Positions 34,094 through 49,375 of a stretch of 64,000 nt of DNA are shown here, piece after piece. The DNA is taken from assembly GCA_020465985.1 (NCBI GenBank), contig JAANYP010002035.1, forward strand, positions 43,556-107,555. The letters run 5' to 3'. Both the position numbers and the translations under genes were made by a program. Under the pieces are notes generated by a model. That model had not been told where the DNA came from and did no database searches. It was given only the letters and a program-made list of their open reading frames with translations. Within the stretch, counting starts at the first letter, position 1; the number at the start of each line of letters is the position of its first letter. This stretch comes from Centrapalus pauciflorus. Lineage: Eukaryota > Streptophyta > Magnoliopsida > Asterales > Asteraceae.

Positions 34094-34653
34094 TGTAACA
34101 CTCTAAGATTTAAATTGATGTAATCGAGGATACTTAGTTTAAATTAGTATCTAATGTATCAAGTTGGATTATTAATGAAAATATCTTTATTCGGAAATTT
34201 AAAAGTTGGTTGTTATGTTTAATAATTAAGAACTTTAAGAATTTCATTTATATGAATAAGTAGGATGAAATTTAAATGCAGTGGTAAAAATATGAGAACT
34301 TGAACTTTATTTAAGAAATCAGTCAAGTGGAGGGACCACTTATGACAATAACCGAAAATGAGAGAATAAAAGACTCTTGAATCTTTCAAGAGTTCATTTA
34401 CAACTCTCCATCTCCAAAGCACACATTCCAAATTCTCTCAATATTTCTGCTGGAATTCGAAAATTCGTGGAAGAAATTCGTGTTAAGAACTAATATAACA
34501 AGGATTCAACTCAGATTCATGGTAAGAAAGTTATTTTTAAGTTGGGGTGTTCTTGAAAGACCTTAAAATGCAAAATTTGGATTTTTTGAATCTGATTAAT
34601 TCTCGTTGCTTGTATGTTATTATAGTTGGAAAACATCAATTGAAGTTCCTAAA
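34094..34653 (+). repeat. LTR fragment, gypsy type
   Basis: Starts TGTAACACTC and carries an AT-rich U3 followed by a leader-like CTCCATCTCCAAAGCACAC block. It is cut by the next LTR start at 34654. No PBS follows, so the boundaries are tentative. Confidence 0.5.
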
Positions 34654-36030
34654 TGTAACACCCCGAATAATTAAGAGGTAATTATACACTTAATAATGTT
34701 GAGTTAATATAATTATTTGAATAATTATTATTAATTGGAGATAATATTAATATTGACTAAATAGGTAACTAACTTTATTGAATAACTATAGTTGTGAACT
34801 TAAGGGTAATATTATGAGACAATTGCCAAGTAATATTTTAGTATTTTATTATTGGGAATAGAAAATATAATGTGGTTAGTATTGAATTAATAACAATATG
34901 TAATGTACTTTGATAATTTAATAAAATGAAATTGAAAGAATTGTTGGAAGGGGGTATTTGGGTGTGTGAGGTAAGTAGGAGGGGCAAAGGTGGCCAAAGG
35001 CCAAACCTTTCCCCTCTTCTCCTTAAAACCGTCCATCATCACCAACACACACACACATTCACAATTTTGCATCTTTTGAAGAAAAGAGAGGAAAAAGGAA
35101 GAGATCTTGAGCTAGGGTTTGGAGTTGCAACAATTTGGTTAGTGATTTGGTGAAGATTAAAGCTTCATTGAAGGTATAAACACCTCATTCATTCTTCTTC
35201 TCCATTTTCTCTATATTCCTCCATTTTTGGAGATGAAACCCTAAATGGGTTTATGTTGAAATGTTTTGTACAGGCTCCAATCTTTTAGTATGTTGTTATA
35301 CATCAAAATGGAGCCATAATATGCAACTACATCGGTAGTTTGAGTTAGTTTTGGTTGGAACCCAATCTAGGGCTCAAATGAGCTCCAATGGGTTATGGAT
35401 TTGAGTTTGATGTTTTAGTAGGATAAATATGCTAAATCTTGATTCATATATGTTAAATATTGATATGGAATTGAATGGAAGTTCGTAGAAGCTCATTTGG
35501 AGCTTTGAAGAGATGATTTGGGTTTTAACCCATTTATGAACTCAAAAGAGTTCATAAGAACCAATTGATGATCTTTTATGATTTAAATGGGTGGAAAGGG
35601 TATAAAATGTCTAAATATGTTACATTAATGATTTCATGTATTGGTTGGGGTTAAACTCGAGCAAAGACTCAAGATTGGTATACTTAGAACATTTTCAAAA
35701 ATTTCCATCTTTAATGACCGAATTCGGATGCACAGTGCATCCGAATTCGGTCATACTCAGCATATTCAAAACTTTTCATTATTTTTTCTAAGGTTCAACT
35801 TTCTCCTACTGTGCATCCGACGTCGGATAGTGCACGAATTCGGTCCCCATCCGAATTCGGACCTTTTCAGTTCATTTTCATGCATCATCATATGGCTTTC
35901 GGGCTGAACCGAATTCGGCCACTGTTCATCCGAATTCGGCTCACCCGAATTTCAATACTTAGGATATTTTTCAATTTTTCCCATTTTTGCATTTTCATTA
36001 TAAATCAAAAATCCAAAAATATTTTCCAGT
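34654..36030 (+). repeat. Gypsy LTR fragment with CCGAATTCGG palindromes
   Basis: Starts TGTAACACCCCGAATAATTA. The middle contains ACACACACACATTC and TAGGGTTTGGAG blocks typical of R-U5 in gypsy LTRs. The CCGAATTCGG motif occurs five times exactly between 35714 and 35945. The 3' end and PBS are missing. Sequence changes near 36030 to that of the following copia-type element. Confidence 0.6.
35714..35754. repeat. Perfect 20-bp inverted repeat built on CCGAATTCGG
   Basis: The arms 35714-35733 and 35735-35754 are exact reverse complements with one A between them. Each arm contains a complete CCGAATTCGG. Confidence 0.95.
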
Positions 36031-36259
36031 CCTGTGCACCATTGGTTAGAGTTAGGGTCACTGTTAGAGTGAAAATGTCTGTTCCTAACTCTTAATGATT
36101 GACTTTGGACTTTATTCAGTAGAATTCTCATTCTACTAATAAAGACCCAATGCTTTAAACAAAACAGACAGATTCTATTTCACACTTATCCCAGACTTAG
36201 TATCAATGTCATATCCTCTACGTCTTCTATTCTAACTTTGATGCATTTTTACAGGACTC

Positions 36260-39200
36260 ATGGAACCCCAAGTTGTCATAACCATGCCACATTCCCCAAT
36301 TCCAAATAACAACGCCCAACTCCCGAAGAATCCATATTACGCGAATCCCAGTACGTCGAGTTCTTTGCACATAATTAGCAACTCGACGTATCAACCCTCA
36401 ACCGCGAAACCGATAATATTGCCTTTGATAATCTTAAAAACCACCCCATCTACTACTCACTATTCACCGTCATCTCAGTTCCATAGATTTATCTCCAACA
36501 GTTCTGGCATCATCTTCAATTTGTAGCCGATGCCGAATGATACTTCACTTCCACCATCGACTGTGTCCCAGTCAAGATCACCACCGCAGCCATCCGCCAC
36601 ATTCTACGCCTCCCAGCCGAAGCCTATTCCCTAAACCGCCTACATTTTGCCCCAATCCCTTGTCCCCTGGAAACCTTGAACGAGATAAAGTCTCTGGGAT
36701 ATGATGGCCCATTAACAAAGCCATCAGACTTCCGTACCAAGAACCTTCAGGCACAATGGAGGGTTCTCTTCAATATCATCAACAAGTGCTTCACTGCCAA
36801 ACATGCTGGCCATGACTCAGCATCCATTCAAGTTCTTGCCATGTTTGCAGCATTTGCCAATGACAGACATTATGACTATGCTGCCTTTTTTGTTCGAGGA
36901 ATTAAAAAGAGTCAACCTGGAGAGAAGTACAAAACATGGACGCAAATACATACCTCTCCAGCGTTTTCTTCAGCTGATCATACAATATGCCATGGACAAC
37001 GACGATGACATCCATGAGCGTCCAGAGGCAGACGTATATATGACAGCTACGATCCAAAAGCTGAACCTTCCGAAGGGGGCTTCCACAGTCCCAGTAATGA
37101 CAATTCCACTGTCTCTTCTACAGAGGGCAGTGCAAACAGAAAGGGTAAGCGCTTATGTTAGGGAATTCTATCCGGATGAGGCTCGGTCAGACCCGACTGA
37201 GCCTACCCAATCCGAAGGTGAGGCGAGAGTGAGTGAGGCTGAGTGAGAAGAGGTGGAAATTCAGCAAGCAATGGGTATGGGTGAGAGGGAGATTGTGCAT
37301 GTAAGAGAGGGTGTAGAAAGTGAGGAAGCAGAGACGACAGATTCAGAAAGGACCGTCTCTGTTTTACGAGGGCTAGAAATAACATCAGAGGGCGACCTAA
37401 GCCCTATCAGCCGGATAACCCACCAAAAGACAATCCGTCCAATGGTCGAATCTACCCCCACCACCCACTTAGTGTCCGCTCAAAAGGACACTACCTCATT
37501 CCACGGGGATCTACCATATACTCCATCACCCTCTCATTCGGAGAGTCGTGGTGTTGAATTAGGTCACACTTCGCCCCACGTGATCGAACTTCCTTCGCCC
37601 ACAGTTCACTCCCCACCCCCACACACATCGCACGACGCCTTCGTGGTGTCCCTCGCTCGAGCTGCGTTCGTGGCAGCTCCTCAAACATCCGGATCTGCGC
37701 ATTTAACAGTGGAGCCAGAAATGATGGAAGGAAGACCTGGAGGTGCTTCATCCATGCCGTCTACTTTAGGCCATCTTGAGATTAATATCGAGATGTTAAC
37801 GACAGCTGTATGTGTTGCCGGAGTTGTTACCCGGGCTGACCTGGACGCCCAAAAGGAGGTTGCTGAAGAACGACATACTGTCCTTCTCTCATTTATAAAG
37901 GGTAAGGGTGTCGCTTATGAGGATCTGCCTCCACCAGGATCCCAATCAGTCCAGTCACAGATTGCAGAGCTCTCAGACAAAATAGACGCGCTAACTCGCC
38001 TGATTCTTCAAGTCCAGGAGCAGCTTAACTCCAGAATGGACCGTCTTGAGTCTGCCGTCATCGAGCTGCAATGCCGTCCCCAGGCTGAGTCACAGAAAAG
38101 AAAACATGACTATAAGGACGACCCTGATCGCCATGAGGGGCAGAAACGCAGAAAGACTCAGTCTGAAGATCTCATCATGATTGTAGGGGTAGCTGAATCT
38201 GAGGGAACCGAAATATAAGGGTCCGGGGTTCAGAGGTATGAGGCTCAGGAGATGTTAGAAGACGAGCCACTGGTTGAAGGTCCGGCTCCGTTGGATCCGA
38301 TGTTAGCTATGGTCGAATTTGAACCCGCTCACGAAAAAGTCAAAATCATATTGGTGTCTGACTCTGATTCCGATATTGATGACGACAATCCCTTAATTAT
38401 CCCAAAACCTGAGCCCGAGTCACCACAAAAATCATCCTCATCATCTGAATTCCTAAACTCCCCGCCCTCAGTTGCACCACAAGAATTTTTATCCTCAATT
38501 CAAGCTCCCTCTACTCTAAAAGAATCCCCTCTAGTCCAAAGCACTCCCAGAACTCGAAGTCCTCCCCAAGTCCAAGCTGTACTGCAACCACAAACCCAAG
38601 AACCAGGGCCCTCAGAATCTAAGCGTGTAGATAGATTTGATGAACCACCTGAGCAGCCTGGTATTCATGATGATAGTGATCTTTACTAGGTTAATTGGTA
38701 CACAAAAGGTGGCGTACACTCTCTGCCACCAGAACTAAAAGAAGAGTTGAGGCAAGAACGCAGGGGGAAAATCTTCAAGCTACTTGAAGCAAAGACATCT
38801 GAGATAGAAGATCCCCTCGTTCAAGGCCTGAAGGAATTTTTGCAGAAGTTTCCTATAGAGCAGTTCCAGAACCCTTTCCTGGAAGAATGGTTCAAAATGG
38901 TCTTCAGGAAGAAACCAGGGTCGTTCAGCAGGCGCCTACTGAGGGAACTTAAAAATGTATCTAAAGCCGAACAGGTCGAGTATAATCAGTTGATGCTCAG
39001 GGAAAGGAGGTCTAAAGTGTCTAAGTCAAAGATAAAGAAGCTTCTCAGCATCACAATGTGCAAAAGAGCCAAAGTTTTCTATCCAGTCTTTCAAGTAGAA
39101 AGAGTGGAGGGCACAGTTGAGGAGTTTTATGAGAATGAGTTAGACTATGTAAATGTGGACTACATCGAGTTTTTGCACGAGAGACTGAAACACCAAATCA

Positions 39201-39592
39201 AACAACGTGTGTCTCGCATGACCGCCTTAGTTGCACTCACACGAAGCATGAACCGCCGCTTGATCATCATGTGCTTAAGAGATTTCCAAATCGCTATAGA
39301 GAGCCCGCTGGTCAAAGTCGGCTTATGAGCCCCTGAGCAAGACAGCTTCCTGCTAGATCATCATCGTGCCTATAGAGTTATATTTAGATGAGGCCCAAGA
39401 GTTATATTTTTGAACCAGAGAGGGTATAAAAGATTCATGCGCTTCGAGGATCTCCCTTGTTACTCCGATGGAACAATCAGAATGGTTAGAGCTGAACTTA
39501 TAAGAAGAACACAAGAATTCGATGCTCAGCCAAATCCAGAACTCAGACGCTCACCAAAGGAGATACAAGACATCCTCAGTGTGAATACTTGA
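36260..39592 (+). pseudogene. Post-pol (env-like) ORF with several stops
   Basis: Homology starts near 36350 in a shifting frame. The segment GYDGPLTKPSDF (36676-36900) with AQWRVLFNIINKC, continued after a frameshift by PLQRFLQLIIQYAMD, resembles the N-terminal domain of the 1341-residue protein at 57235-61260 (RYPRFLSLIFKHV there). From about 36900 one frame is interrupted only by stops at 37244, 38216, 38687, 39326 and 39389. It encodes an acidic, proline- and serine-rich region, a coiled coil near 37950-38080, a basic KRKHDYKDD patch and a charged C-terminal domain. Function unknown; env-like by position only. Confidence 0.75.
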
Positions 39593-39696
39593 ACGAACGG
39601 CTACATATGAGGCAAGTGGTTAGACGACTTCATGTCATCCTTGGCCTCCGAGAAACCACTAATCATGCCAGAGTTCCGGTTCCGCCACAATCATCG

Positions 39697-39709
39697 AAAA
39701 GGGGGAGAT
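39697..39709 (+). promoter_or_regulatory. Polypurine tract
   Basis: AAAAGGGGGAGAT directly before the LTR start TGTTAGAAAT. Confidence 0.85.
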
Positions 39710-40063
39710 TGTTAGAAATTAAATTTCGATCTTGTGGATTTATTTTGTAATAATTATTTCTAGAAATATTTTGTCTTGTAACTTATTTCTAGTCATTTTC
39801 TTTGTAATTAAAGTTCAAGGGGCCAAAGCGCAACTCCTAGATAGTTAATTAATTCACCTTAGTATTTAAAGCTCCTAGGGTTTTCTGTAATACACGGTTG
39901 ACATTTGAGTTTAATATTCACGGATATTCTCTCCAGCCGCCGCATACATTCATCATTATTCTTATTGTCTTATTCTTTAATCATTACACAATCATTGAGT
40001 GTATATTTTGTTTGTGAGTGATTATTGACGTAATTGAGCTGATATTATACTAGGGATTCATCA
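39710..40063 (+). repeat. 3' LTR of the Sirevirus-like element (about 354 bp)
   Basis: Starts TGTTAGAAAT and probably ends GGATTCATCA. A TATA-like GTATTTAAAGC lies near 39870. The end is set by where sequence shared with the gypsy LTR copies begins, so it may be off by a few bases. Confidence 0.7.
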
Positions 40064-42312
<2,249 letters not shown>

Positions 42313-42315
42313 GAT

Positions 42316-42329
42316 TGGTATCAGAGCCA
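42316..42329 (+). promoter_or_regulatory. tRNA-iMet primer binding site of the gypsy element
   Basis: TGGTATCAGAGCCA three bases after the LTR end. Confidence 0.9.
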
Positions 42330-42407
42330 TAGTTATAGTGAAATAGGTTGCATTGGTACCCTAGACTATAACTTTCACAAAAACTAAACCTTTTTTCTTC
42401 AACAACT

Positions 42408-43500
42408 GTGAACATATGTATGGACCTTAATGACAGAAACATGTCAAACAATACGGTCGTTATCCTCTTTGACTCCGAGGATGAATACTCACCCATGGAA
42501 CAAGGAAGCCAAGGTAACACTGAGATGTACTTTGGATCCGAGACCTACCCAGACCCAATCAATGAAGAGGTAGAGGACCCGTCAGAACAAGAGGACGGCA
42601 ACTGAGGACCTGCAACACAAATTGCTCCAACATCACCGCCACGTGTTCCATCCTACACCCTATTCAGAAGCCATCCCAATGGACCATTGAGGAAGTTCAC
42701 CCATAGGAAAAAGGTGTGACTGACACAACGGGAGTCTACCCCGGTACCTGCCCATCATCCAAGCCCGTCGCAGCAGCAACGGGAAAACGTAAGACAATGG
42801 GGATGGATGCCTCACACTCTCCAAGAGTGGAGAAACAAGGAAGGGATCCTAAGCCAGTTAGGAACACCATCTCCTTCTCAAGTGCCGACACTTACCCATG
42901 AACCTATGTAACAAACGGTACCTCTGTTGGTGGCGAGGGCCGCCAGACACGACCTTCAATTCCGACAAATCCACCAGGAGGTCAGTGAGATGTCTACAAG
43001 GATTAGGCATGAGGCAATGCAAAAATACCAACATACATTGGGCCAACCAGAATACCTAGGCAATTCAACAAGACGAAATCGACGAATTGTGACAGCATCT
43101 AACTGAGCGCAAAGCCCGCAATGCGGAACTAACCCAATGACTAATTAACGCTCTGGAGTACGAGGAAACCTCGGAGGTATCTCATACTTAGTACCCTTCT
43201 ACCATTTTATAGTATTTCTCTAGGTTTTACTGTCTAATATATCTTTAGGTATGTAAGGATTGAAAATTTATCGGAAAATCCCGATCATATCATGTACAAA
43301 GATTAGGTATCAGGCATTTTAATGAAGAACTAAGTTTTAACTGTAACTATATGCATGAGGATATGTAGTACGACTATCTGCCTAAGAAATTTCAAACCCA
43401 TAGACTTATCCTCTTACCCCATTAGATACCACTTATGCGTTTCTACTATTTGATACTGGTGCTGATAGGAGCTTTATATCCACTAAGTTCAGTACGCAGA
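42408..43500 (+). pseudogene. Degenerate gypsy gag and protease
   Basis: A 65-codon acidic stretch starts at 42408 (DSEDEYSPMEQG). The rest of gag is broken by stops. Near 43446 the protease active-site block LFDTGADRSFIS is still legible. No zinc knuckle was recognised. Confidence 0.65.
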
Positions 43501-44039
43501 TAAATTCCATTCTTACACCATTAAGTGCCACTTATGCTATTGAGGTTGATGAGAGTAAGACGCTTAAGACAAATAATATAAAGTCGAGGATGCTCCTTAG
43601 AATTAGTAGGCCAACTCTTTGAAACAGACTTGATGCCCGTCAAACAGGGGAGTTTTGACGTGGTCATACGCATGGATTGACAATCGAAAAATCGTGCAGA
43701 AATAGTGTGCAACAAGAACACGGTTCGCATACCCTTAGCCAATAAAAAGGTCCTTAGTGTCCAAGGCAAAGCAAGAAGTACCAAAGTAAGCATCATCTCC
43801 AGCATTAGGACCCTGATTTGTTGACTGAGAAGGAGCCGAAGGAAAAGAGGCTCGAATATATTCTTATTATTTGTGATTACCCCAAAGTTTTTCCAGAACA
43901 CTTACCTTAACTCCCAACATCAAGGCAAGTCGAATTCAAAATCAGCCTAGTACCAGGTGTTGCACCAGTGGCTCGAGTACCATACTGACTAGCCCCATCA
44001 GTATTGTAGGAATCGTCCAACCAGCTGTAGGAGCTCTTA

Positions 44040-45240
44040 GATAAAGAGTTTATCAAACAGAGTTCCTCACTTTGCGGGAGCTCCAGTTTTGTTCATAAAG
44101 AAGAAGGATGGAACCTTCAAAATGTGCATCAATTACTGAGAACTAAATAAGCTAAAAGAACTGATACCCACTCCCAAGGATTGATGACTTGTTTGACCAA
44201 CTCCTAGAATCAAGCTTCTATTCGAAGATCAACCTGAGGTCAAATTATCATCAGGTTAGAGCCCGCAAGGAAGATATTCCGAAGACAGCCTTCAGATCCC
44301 GTTACAATCATCATAAATTCCTAGTAATGCCATTTGGATTAACCAATGCCCTAACAGTATTCATGGATCTCATGAATAGGGTGTGCAACCCTAATTTAGA
44401 CAAATTCATAATTTCCTTCATAAATGACATCTTAATCTACTCACGAAACAAGGAGGAGCACGAGCAACATTTAAGACTGATTTTGGAGTTGTTGGAGAAT
44501 GAACAACTATATGTCAAGCTTTCTAAGCTTGACTCTTGGTTAAGAAAGGTGAAATACCTCGGTCACGTGATCAATAGTAAAGGAATCCAAGTCGACCCCG
44601 CAAAGATCAAGGGTATCAGGTTTTGGTCAACTCCTAGAACCCCATAGAGATACGTCAGTCCTTAAGACTTGCCGCTTATTATAGGCAATTATCAAAATTT
44701 CTCAAAGATCATCAGATCTCTAAACAAAACTGACCCGAAAAGACATTAAGTATGATTGGGGCAAGGATCAGGAGACGTCATTGCAGTTATTAAAGCACAC
44801 ACTGTGTAGCGCGCCTATTTTGTTTTTACCCGAGAGAAGCGGAAATTTTGTAGATTACTGTGACGCTTCACACAATGAGTTGATGTAGAATGATAAGGTC
44901 ATAGCTAATGCTTCACAACAACTTAAGGTTCACGAGGTGATGTTCACAATGAATGATTTAGAGCTAGGAGCAGTAGTCTTTATCCTTAGGACTTGGAGAC
45001 ATTAGTTGTACGGTACGGAGTGTATTGTATTCACAAACCATAAGAGCCTCCAACACATCTTGAACTAGAAAGAGTTGAATATGAGGTAGTGTCGTTGGAT
45101 GGAGCAATTAAGTGATTAGAATGTTAAAATTCATTACCACCCGGGGAAAGCTAATGTGGTTGCAGAAGCTCTGAGCCGAAAGGAACAAGCTAAGCCGTTA
45201 AGATTACGAGCCATAGTTATGACCATTCAACCAAACCTTC
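44040..45240 (+). pseudogene. Gypsy reverse transcriptase and RNase H with a mutated catalytic box
   Basis: An RT fragment of 152 codons is open at 44189-44647, with KINLRSNYHQV, MPFGLTNA and FINDILIYS. The FxDD box is changed to FIND, replacing the first catalytic Asp with Asn. Upstream, KKKDGTFKMCINY is recognisable before a stop. RNase H remains at 44850-45060 as YCDASHNEL and TNHKSLQHIL with stops. Non-functional. Confidence 0.82.
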
Positions 45241-45379
45241 CTTCCAAGTAGAAGCTATTAAGTAGGAAAATATGAAAAAAAAAAAATGAAGCCCTGCACG
45301 GAATGGATAAATAGTTTGGGATAAGGGTTAATGGAAATCGATACTTCATGAATAGAGTCTGGTTACCCTGTTTTGGTTA

Positions 45380-46395
45380 TTGGTAAAGGACACAAATCAA
45401 TATATGTCATTCACCCCGGATCCGATGAAATGTATCATGACCTCAAGGAGCTATATAGGTGGCCTAACGTGAAGGCGGACATTACCACATATGTCAACAA
45501 ATTCCTAACATGCTCCTAAGTTAAGACAAAACATCAGAAACCATTTGGGTAATAGTCGACCGCATAACAAAATCTGTGCATTCCTACCAATCAAGGAGAC
45601 CAACAAGATGAATAAGCTAGTCTAAACGTACCTCAAGGAAGGCATCTCCGGACACGGAGTGCCTATTTCAATCATTTCGGATACGGTTAGCATATTTACA
45701 TCTAGATTTTTTTTGCAATCGTTAAAGCAAGCTTTGGGTACAAACTTGGACATGAGTACCACATATCACCCTCAAACCGATGGTCAGAATGAAAGAACGA
45801 TCCAAACCCTAGAACATACGTTAAGAGCCTGTGTGATGGATTTGTGGAAGTGTTGGGATACTCATTTGCGCTTAGTGGAATTATCGTACAACAATAGCTA
45901 TCACTCGAGCATTAAAGGTGCTGCGTTTGAGGCACTCTATGGGCGAAAGTGTCGATCGCTGATTTGTTGTGCAAAAGTAGGGGTTGCCAAATCACAGGCC
46001 CTATGATCATTCACAAAACTACCAAAAGGATAGTACAGATACGGAACTGACTAAAAGTTGCCTGCGATTGTTAGAAAAGTTATGCAAACGTAAGGTGAAA
46101 ATCCCTTTGAGTCTCAATTAGGAGAAAGGGTACCGATGAAAGTCACGCCATGGAAGGGCGTGATACGATTTGGTAAACAAGGGAAATTGAACCCTCGTTA
46201 CATTGGACAATTCAAAGTCCTAAAGAGAACTGGACTAGTAGCTTATCGTTTAAAGCTACCACCAGAGCTTAGCAACGTGCACAATACCTTCCACGTATCG
46301 AATCTGAAGAAGTGTTTGCTAGATGAAACACTTTTTACTCCCCCCCCCCCCCTTGGAAGAGATTCAGCTAAATGACAAACTTTGCATAATATATA
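45380..46395 (+). pseudogene. Gypsy integrase and C-terminal region
   Basis: The zinc-binding part is degenerate (YRWPNVKADI near 45455). The core is open at 45659-46006, with VPISIISD, TYHPQTDGQNERT and LYGRKCRS. The C-terminal GKLNPRYIGQFKVL, with VHNTFHVSNLKKCL (46136-46375), is the module before the chromodomain in chromoviruses. The chromodomain itself is not present. A run of 13 C (46340-46352) interrupts the frame. Confidence 0.8.
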
Positions 46396-46403
46396 TAATC
46401 ACC

Positions 46404-46992
46404 AACAACAACAAGTTTCATAAAAACTCAAGTTTATAAATCACTAGTTTTGTTTTTAAGTTTGATTTCTTCAAATGTGTTTATAAATATATATAAACAC
46501 ATTATGTAAGTATAAATATTATGAAAACAAGTTATATAAATTTGTTTTATAACCTTTTATACAAGTGGTTTCGAATAAACAATAAGAATCACAAGTTGTT
46601 TCAAGTTTATGAAATCCGGATTTTCGGCAGAAATGTTACGTCGACTTTGAAAAATCATAACTAATTCATAACTTAACGAAATGAGTTGATTCTTGTCTCA
46701 AAAGTTAGATCTATGTCTTAACTGAAAAATATGGAGGTTTTCATATTTTAATATGGAGTTTAGAACCCCCATGTATTATTTGGGAACCCGAAAGTTTGAC
46801 AGCTCAAAAATGGCCAACATAGGATTTTTAACGAGTTTTTTCCCCAGGCTAAACACCTCGAAAATTATCCGTTCTTGACTTTAAAAATTCTTTTTATATA
46901 GTAGTTATATGTCTAGAAAACCAAAGCCTAAATCATTTTGGAGCTTGGTCAAAAAAAGCCTCAAAGGAGGCCGAAAAACCTTTAAAAAGGTG

Positions 46993-47064
<72 letters not shown>

Positions 47065-47993
47065 TTGACGTTTTAAGTGAGTTTTATTTATAAACTTGTA
47101 CATAGAAACCTTTATACATACATATTATCACATATGGGAGCTATTAAGTCTCTTATATCATTTAGGACTCGGTTAAACTCATTCGGTTTCATCACCCATT
47201 TACGACGCAAATTTCCATTTTACGCACGAATATGCCATCGCACTCACGGTGAGTCTTCATAGCCCCTATTTTCACTATCTATTGGGGTGGAAATACATGC
47301 ACTATTTTTATATTGACATCAAAACTGTTTATTTCTTATATGTATTACACATGTGGATCCATCAGCACTCATATCATGAATAGTTAATTACATTTATTTG
47401 TAAGCGCGAATATACTGTGGATAGATCTATCGGGAGTCATGTCCCCCATTCGGGTTAGTCTTAACCGGCTAACGGCGGAATGCATATATATTTAACAAAC
47501 AATATTACAATCAGGAATACTGCACATGGAAAACTCATTTAATTAAGCTTTGGTAGCATGATGGTTTATGTAATACATAAATTGAATTTATGCTTTATAA
47601 ATTCAACTCTTCTGATAATGTCCATACAATTGGTCTTTTCGCGTAAACCTATGACCTCAGCAACAATTTGTTGACGTATTTTAGGATGTATTTTCAGGTG
47701 ATTAAGACATGCGCATTCATCGGAAGCATTCCAAGGCTTCCGTTCATTTTGGAGTCGCATCATTTTCAAACTCGGAGATTTATTTGCATCATTCTTGATA
47801 ATCTAAATTTTGTATTTAAATCTTTTTTTTTCGAACTATTTACATTTCATGTTGGTTTGTAAAACCTTCCTTATTTTAAAGTTTAATCGATGTATTTTTT
47901 GAAAACGTCCATGTAGTGGTCGTTTATTATGATTATGATTACGCTTCCGCACTCGTCACGCCTCGCTGCCAACCGGGGTAGCAGGGTGTGACA
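46404..47993 (+). repeat. 3' LTR of the gypsy element (about 1590 bp)
   Basis: Collinear with the 5' copy apart from the short TA tract (46995-47060) and the absence of the 98-bp duplication. It ends GTGTGACA at 47993. Confidence 0.82.
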
Positions 47994-47999
47994 TTTATG

Positions 48000-49290
48000 A
48001 AGATGTTCCAATCCTTTGAGTGTGCAATCTGGTGTTTACTGTTTTGATGAGTGTGATGAATCGTACGAAGATGATGAAGTTGAGTTGTTAGAATTGAAGG
48101 AGCTGAAAAGGAGATTGATTTTTCTGAGCCTGAAGTATTTGAGTTTTCTGAGATGTCTATGAGAGCAGAGAAGATTGTAGATGAAGAGTAGCTTGTAGAG
48201 GAAATTTTGAAAGATGATATACCAACACCAATGATTGAAAAGCCTGCAGTGAAGGTAACTGTTAAGGAAGAAGAAGATCTGTTTCATATAAGTGGGGTTC
48301 CAGAAACCCTTCAAGAATTGTCAGAAGTAGAGCTGATGGACAAATTCTTTCAAAGCTACATCTTGACTAAACAATCAGATAGACAACATCATCTTAGGTA
48401 TGCTGTCCAAGAAGTGGTACAAAAGGAAATCAGTGACATGTTGAGTCTACTGAATGATGAAGAGGTTAGTCAAAAGAAGATGGTTAAGAAGCTCAAATTG
48501 TCGGACAAGCAAAATGCAGAGTTTATTAAGAAGCGGGATACACTTCCATTTTTAGAAGATCATTTAGAGAAGAAGATTTTTTGTTAAAAGTATACTCAAA
48601 TATCGTTTTTGAAGCTCTTCAGAGTCATAGAGCCTAACATGCCGAACCTTGTCAATTATGCTCATTTTCTACAGAATCAAGCTCAACCTGCAAAAGATGT
48701 GAGAATTGATCAGAGAATAGTGGATCTCAAAAGAATTGACAAAAACTGTTTTGTCAATATTTTATATCCAACATTCTCGGTTACTGGAGCTGATGGAAAG
48801 ACGTATCAGTTTAATGAAGCAGATTTGTTCAAAATTCATCTGGTAGATATTAAAGATTTATTTGATTAATTATGCCGAAACAAAAGAGAAGAGAACTGTA
48901 GATTCGCGCTCAAAGCTATCTTTCATTTCATGCATACCAAACTTGTGTTAATGTCAATCCAAGACTTGCAAATTGGTGTTGAAAGAGGCATGTGTAGGAT
49001 CAATGTCACTACACTGAACAGACAGATCAAAGATATAGAGAAGCTCAAAGAATATCAAGTTATTCTTGATAAACATCCAGTTGTCACCTACAAAGATAAA
49101 AATCAATAGAAGAAAGCCATGCGAATGATCGAGCTTAATAAATATTTAGATGGTACTCTCCAAAAGGTTATGACAGCTTTGAAAGGGATTGTTGATCATG
49201 ATGTTATACGTCGTTTAAAAGGTGGTGGCATGATTCCGTTTGATAAGAGATTGATCGTTGACTTTGTGTTGGAGATTGAGTCATGATTGA
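48000..49290 (+). pseudogene. C-terminal part of a retroelement post-pol ORF
   Basis: Open stretches at 48207-48587 (126 codons, charged, coiled-coil) and 48609-48869 (86 codons), followed to 49285 by a readable frame with isolated stops (LKEYQVILDKHPVV near 49060). No catalytic motif. Position before a PPT and LTR suggests the C-terminus of a post-pol protein. 48708-49116 is duplicated at 52768-53176. Confidence 0.6.
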
Positions 49291-49375
49291 AAAGCCGAAG
49301 AAGCATTAGAAGATTTGAAATGAAGCTTGGCTTAAAAGACTGAAGATAGATTACAGTTCATAAAAAGGGGGAGAA

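Larger units (their letters stand above)
36250..40063 (+). mobile_element. 3' end of a Sirevirus-like copia: post-pol ORF, PPT and LTR
   Basis: A long decayed ORF (36260-39592) is followed by a PPT and an LTR with TG...CA ends. Pol and the 5' LTR are absent; on the left it abuts a gypsy LTR fragment. The order (ORF, PPT, LTR) and the ORF's N-terminal domain resemble the minus-strand element at 55581-64000. I infer a copia with an env-like or post-pol ORF. The lineage is tentative because no pol is attached. Confidence 0.7.
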
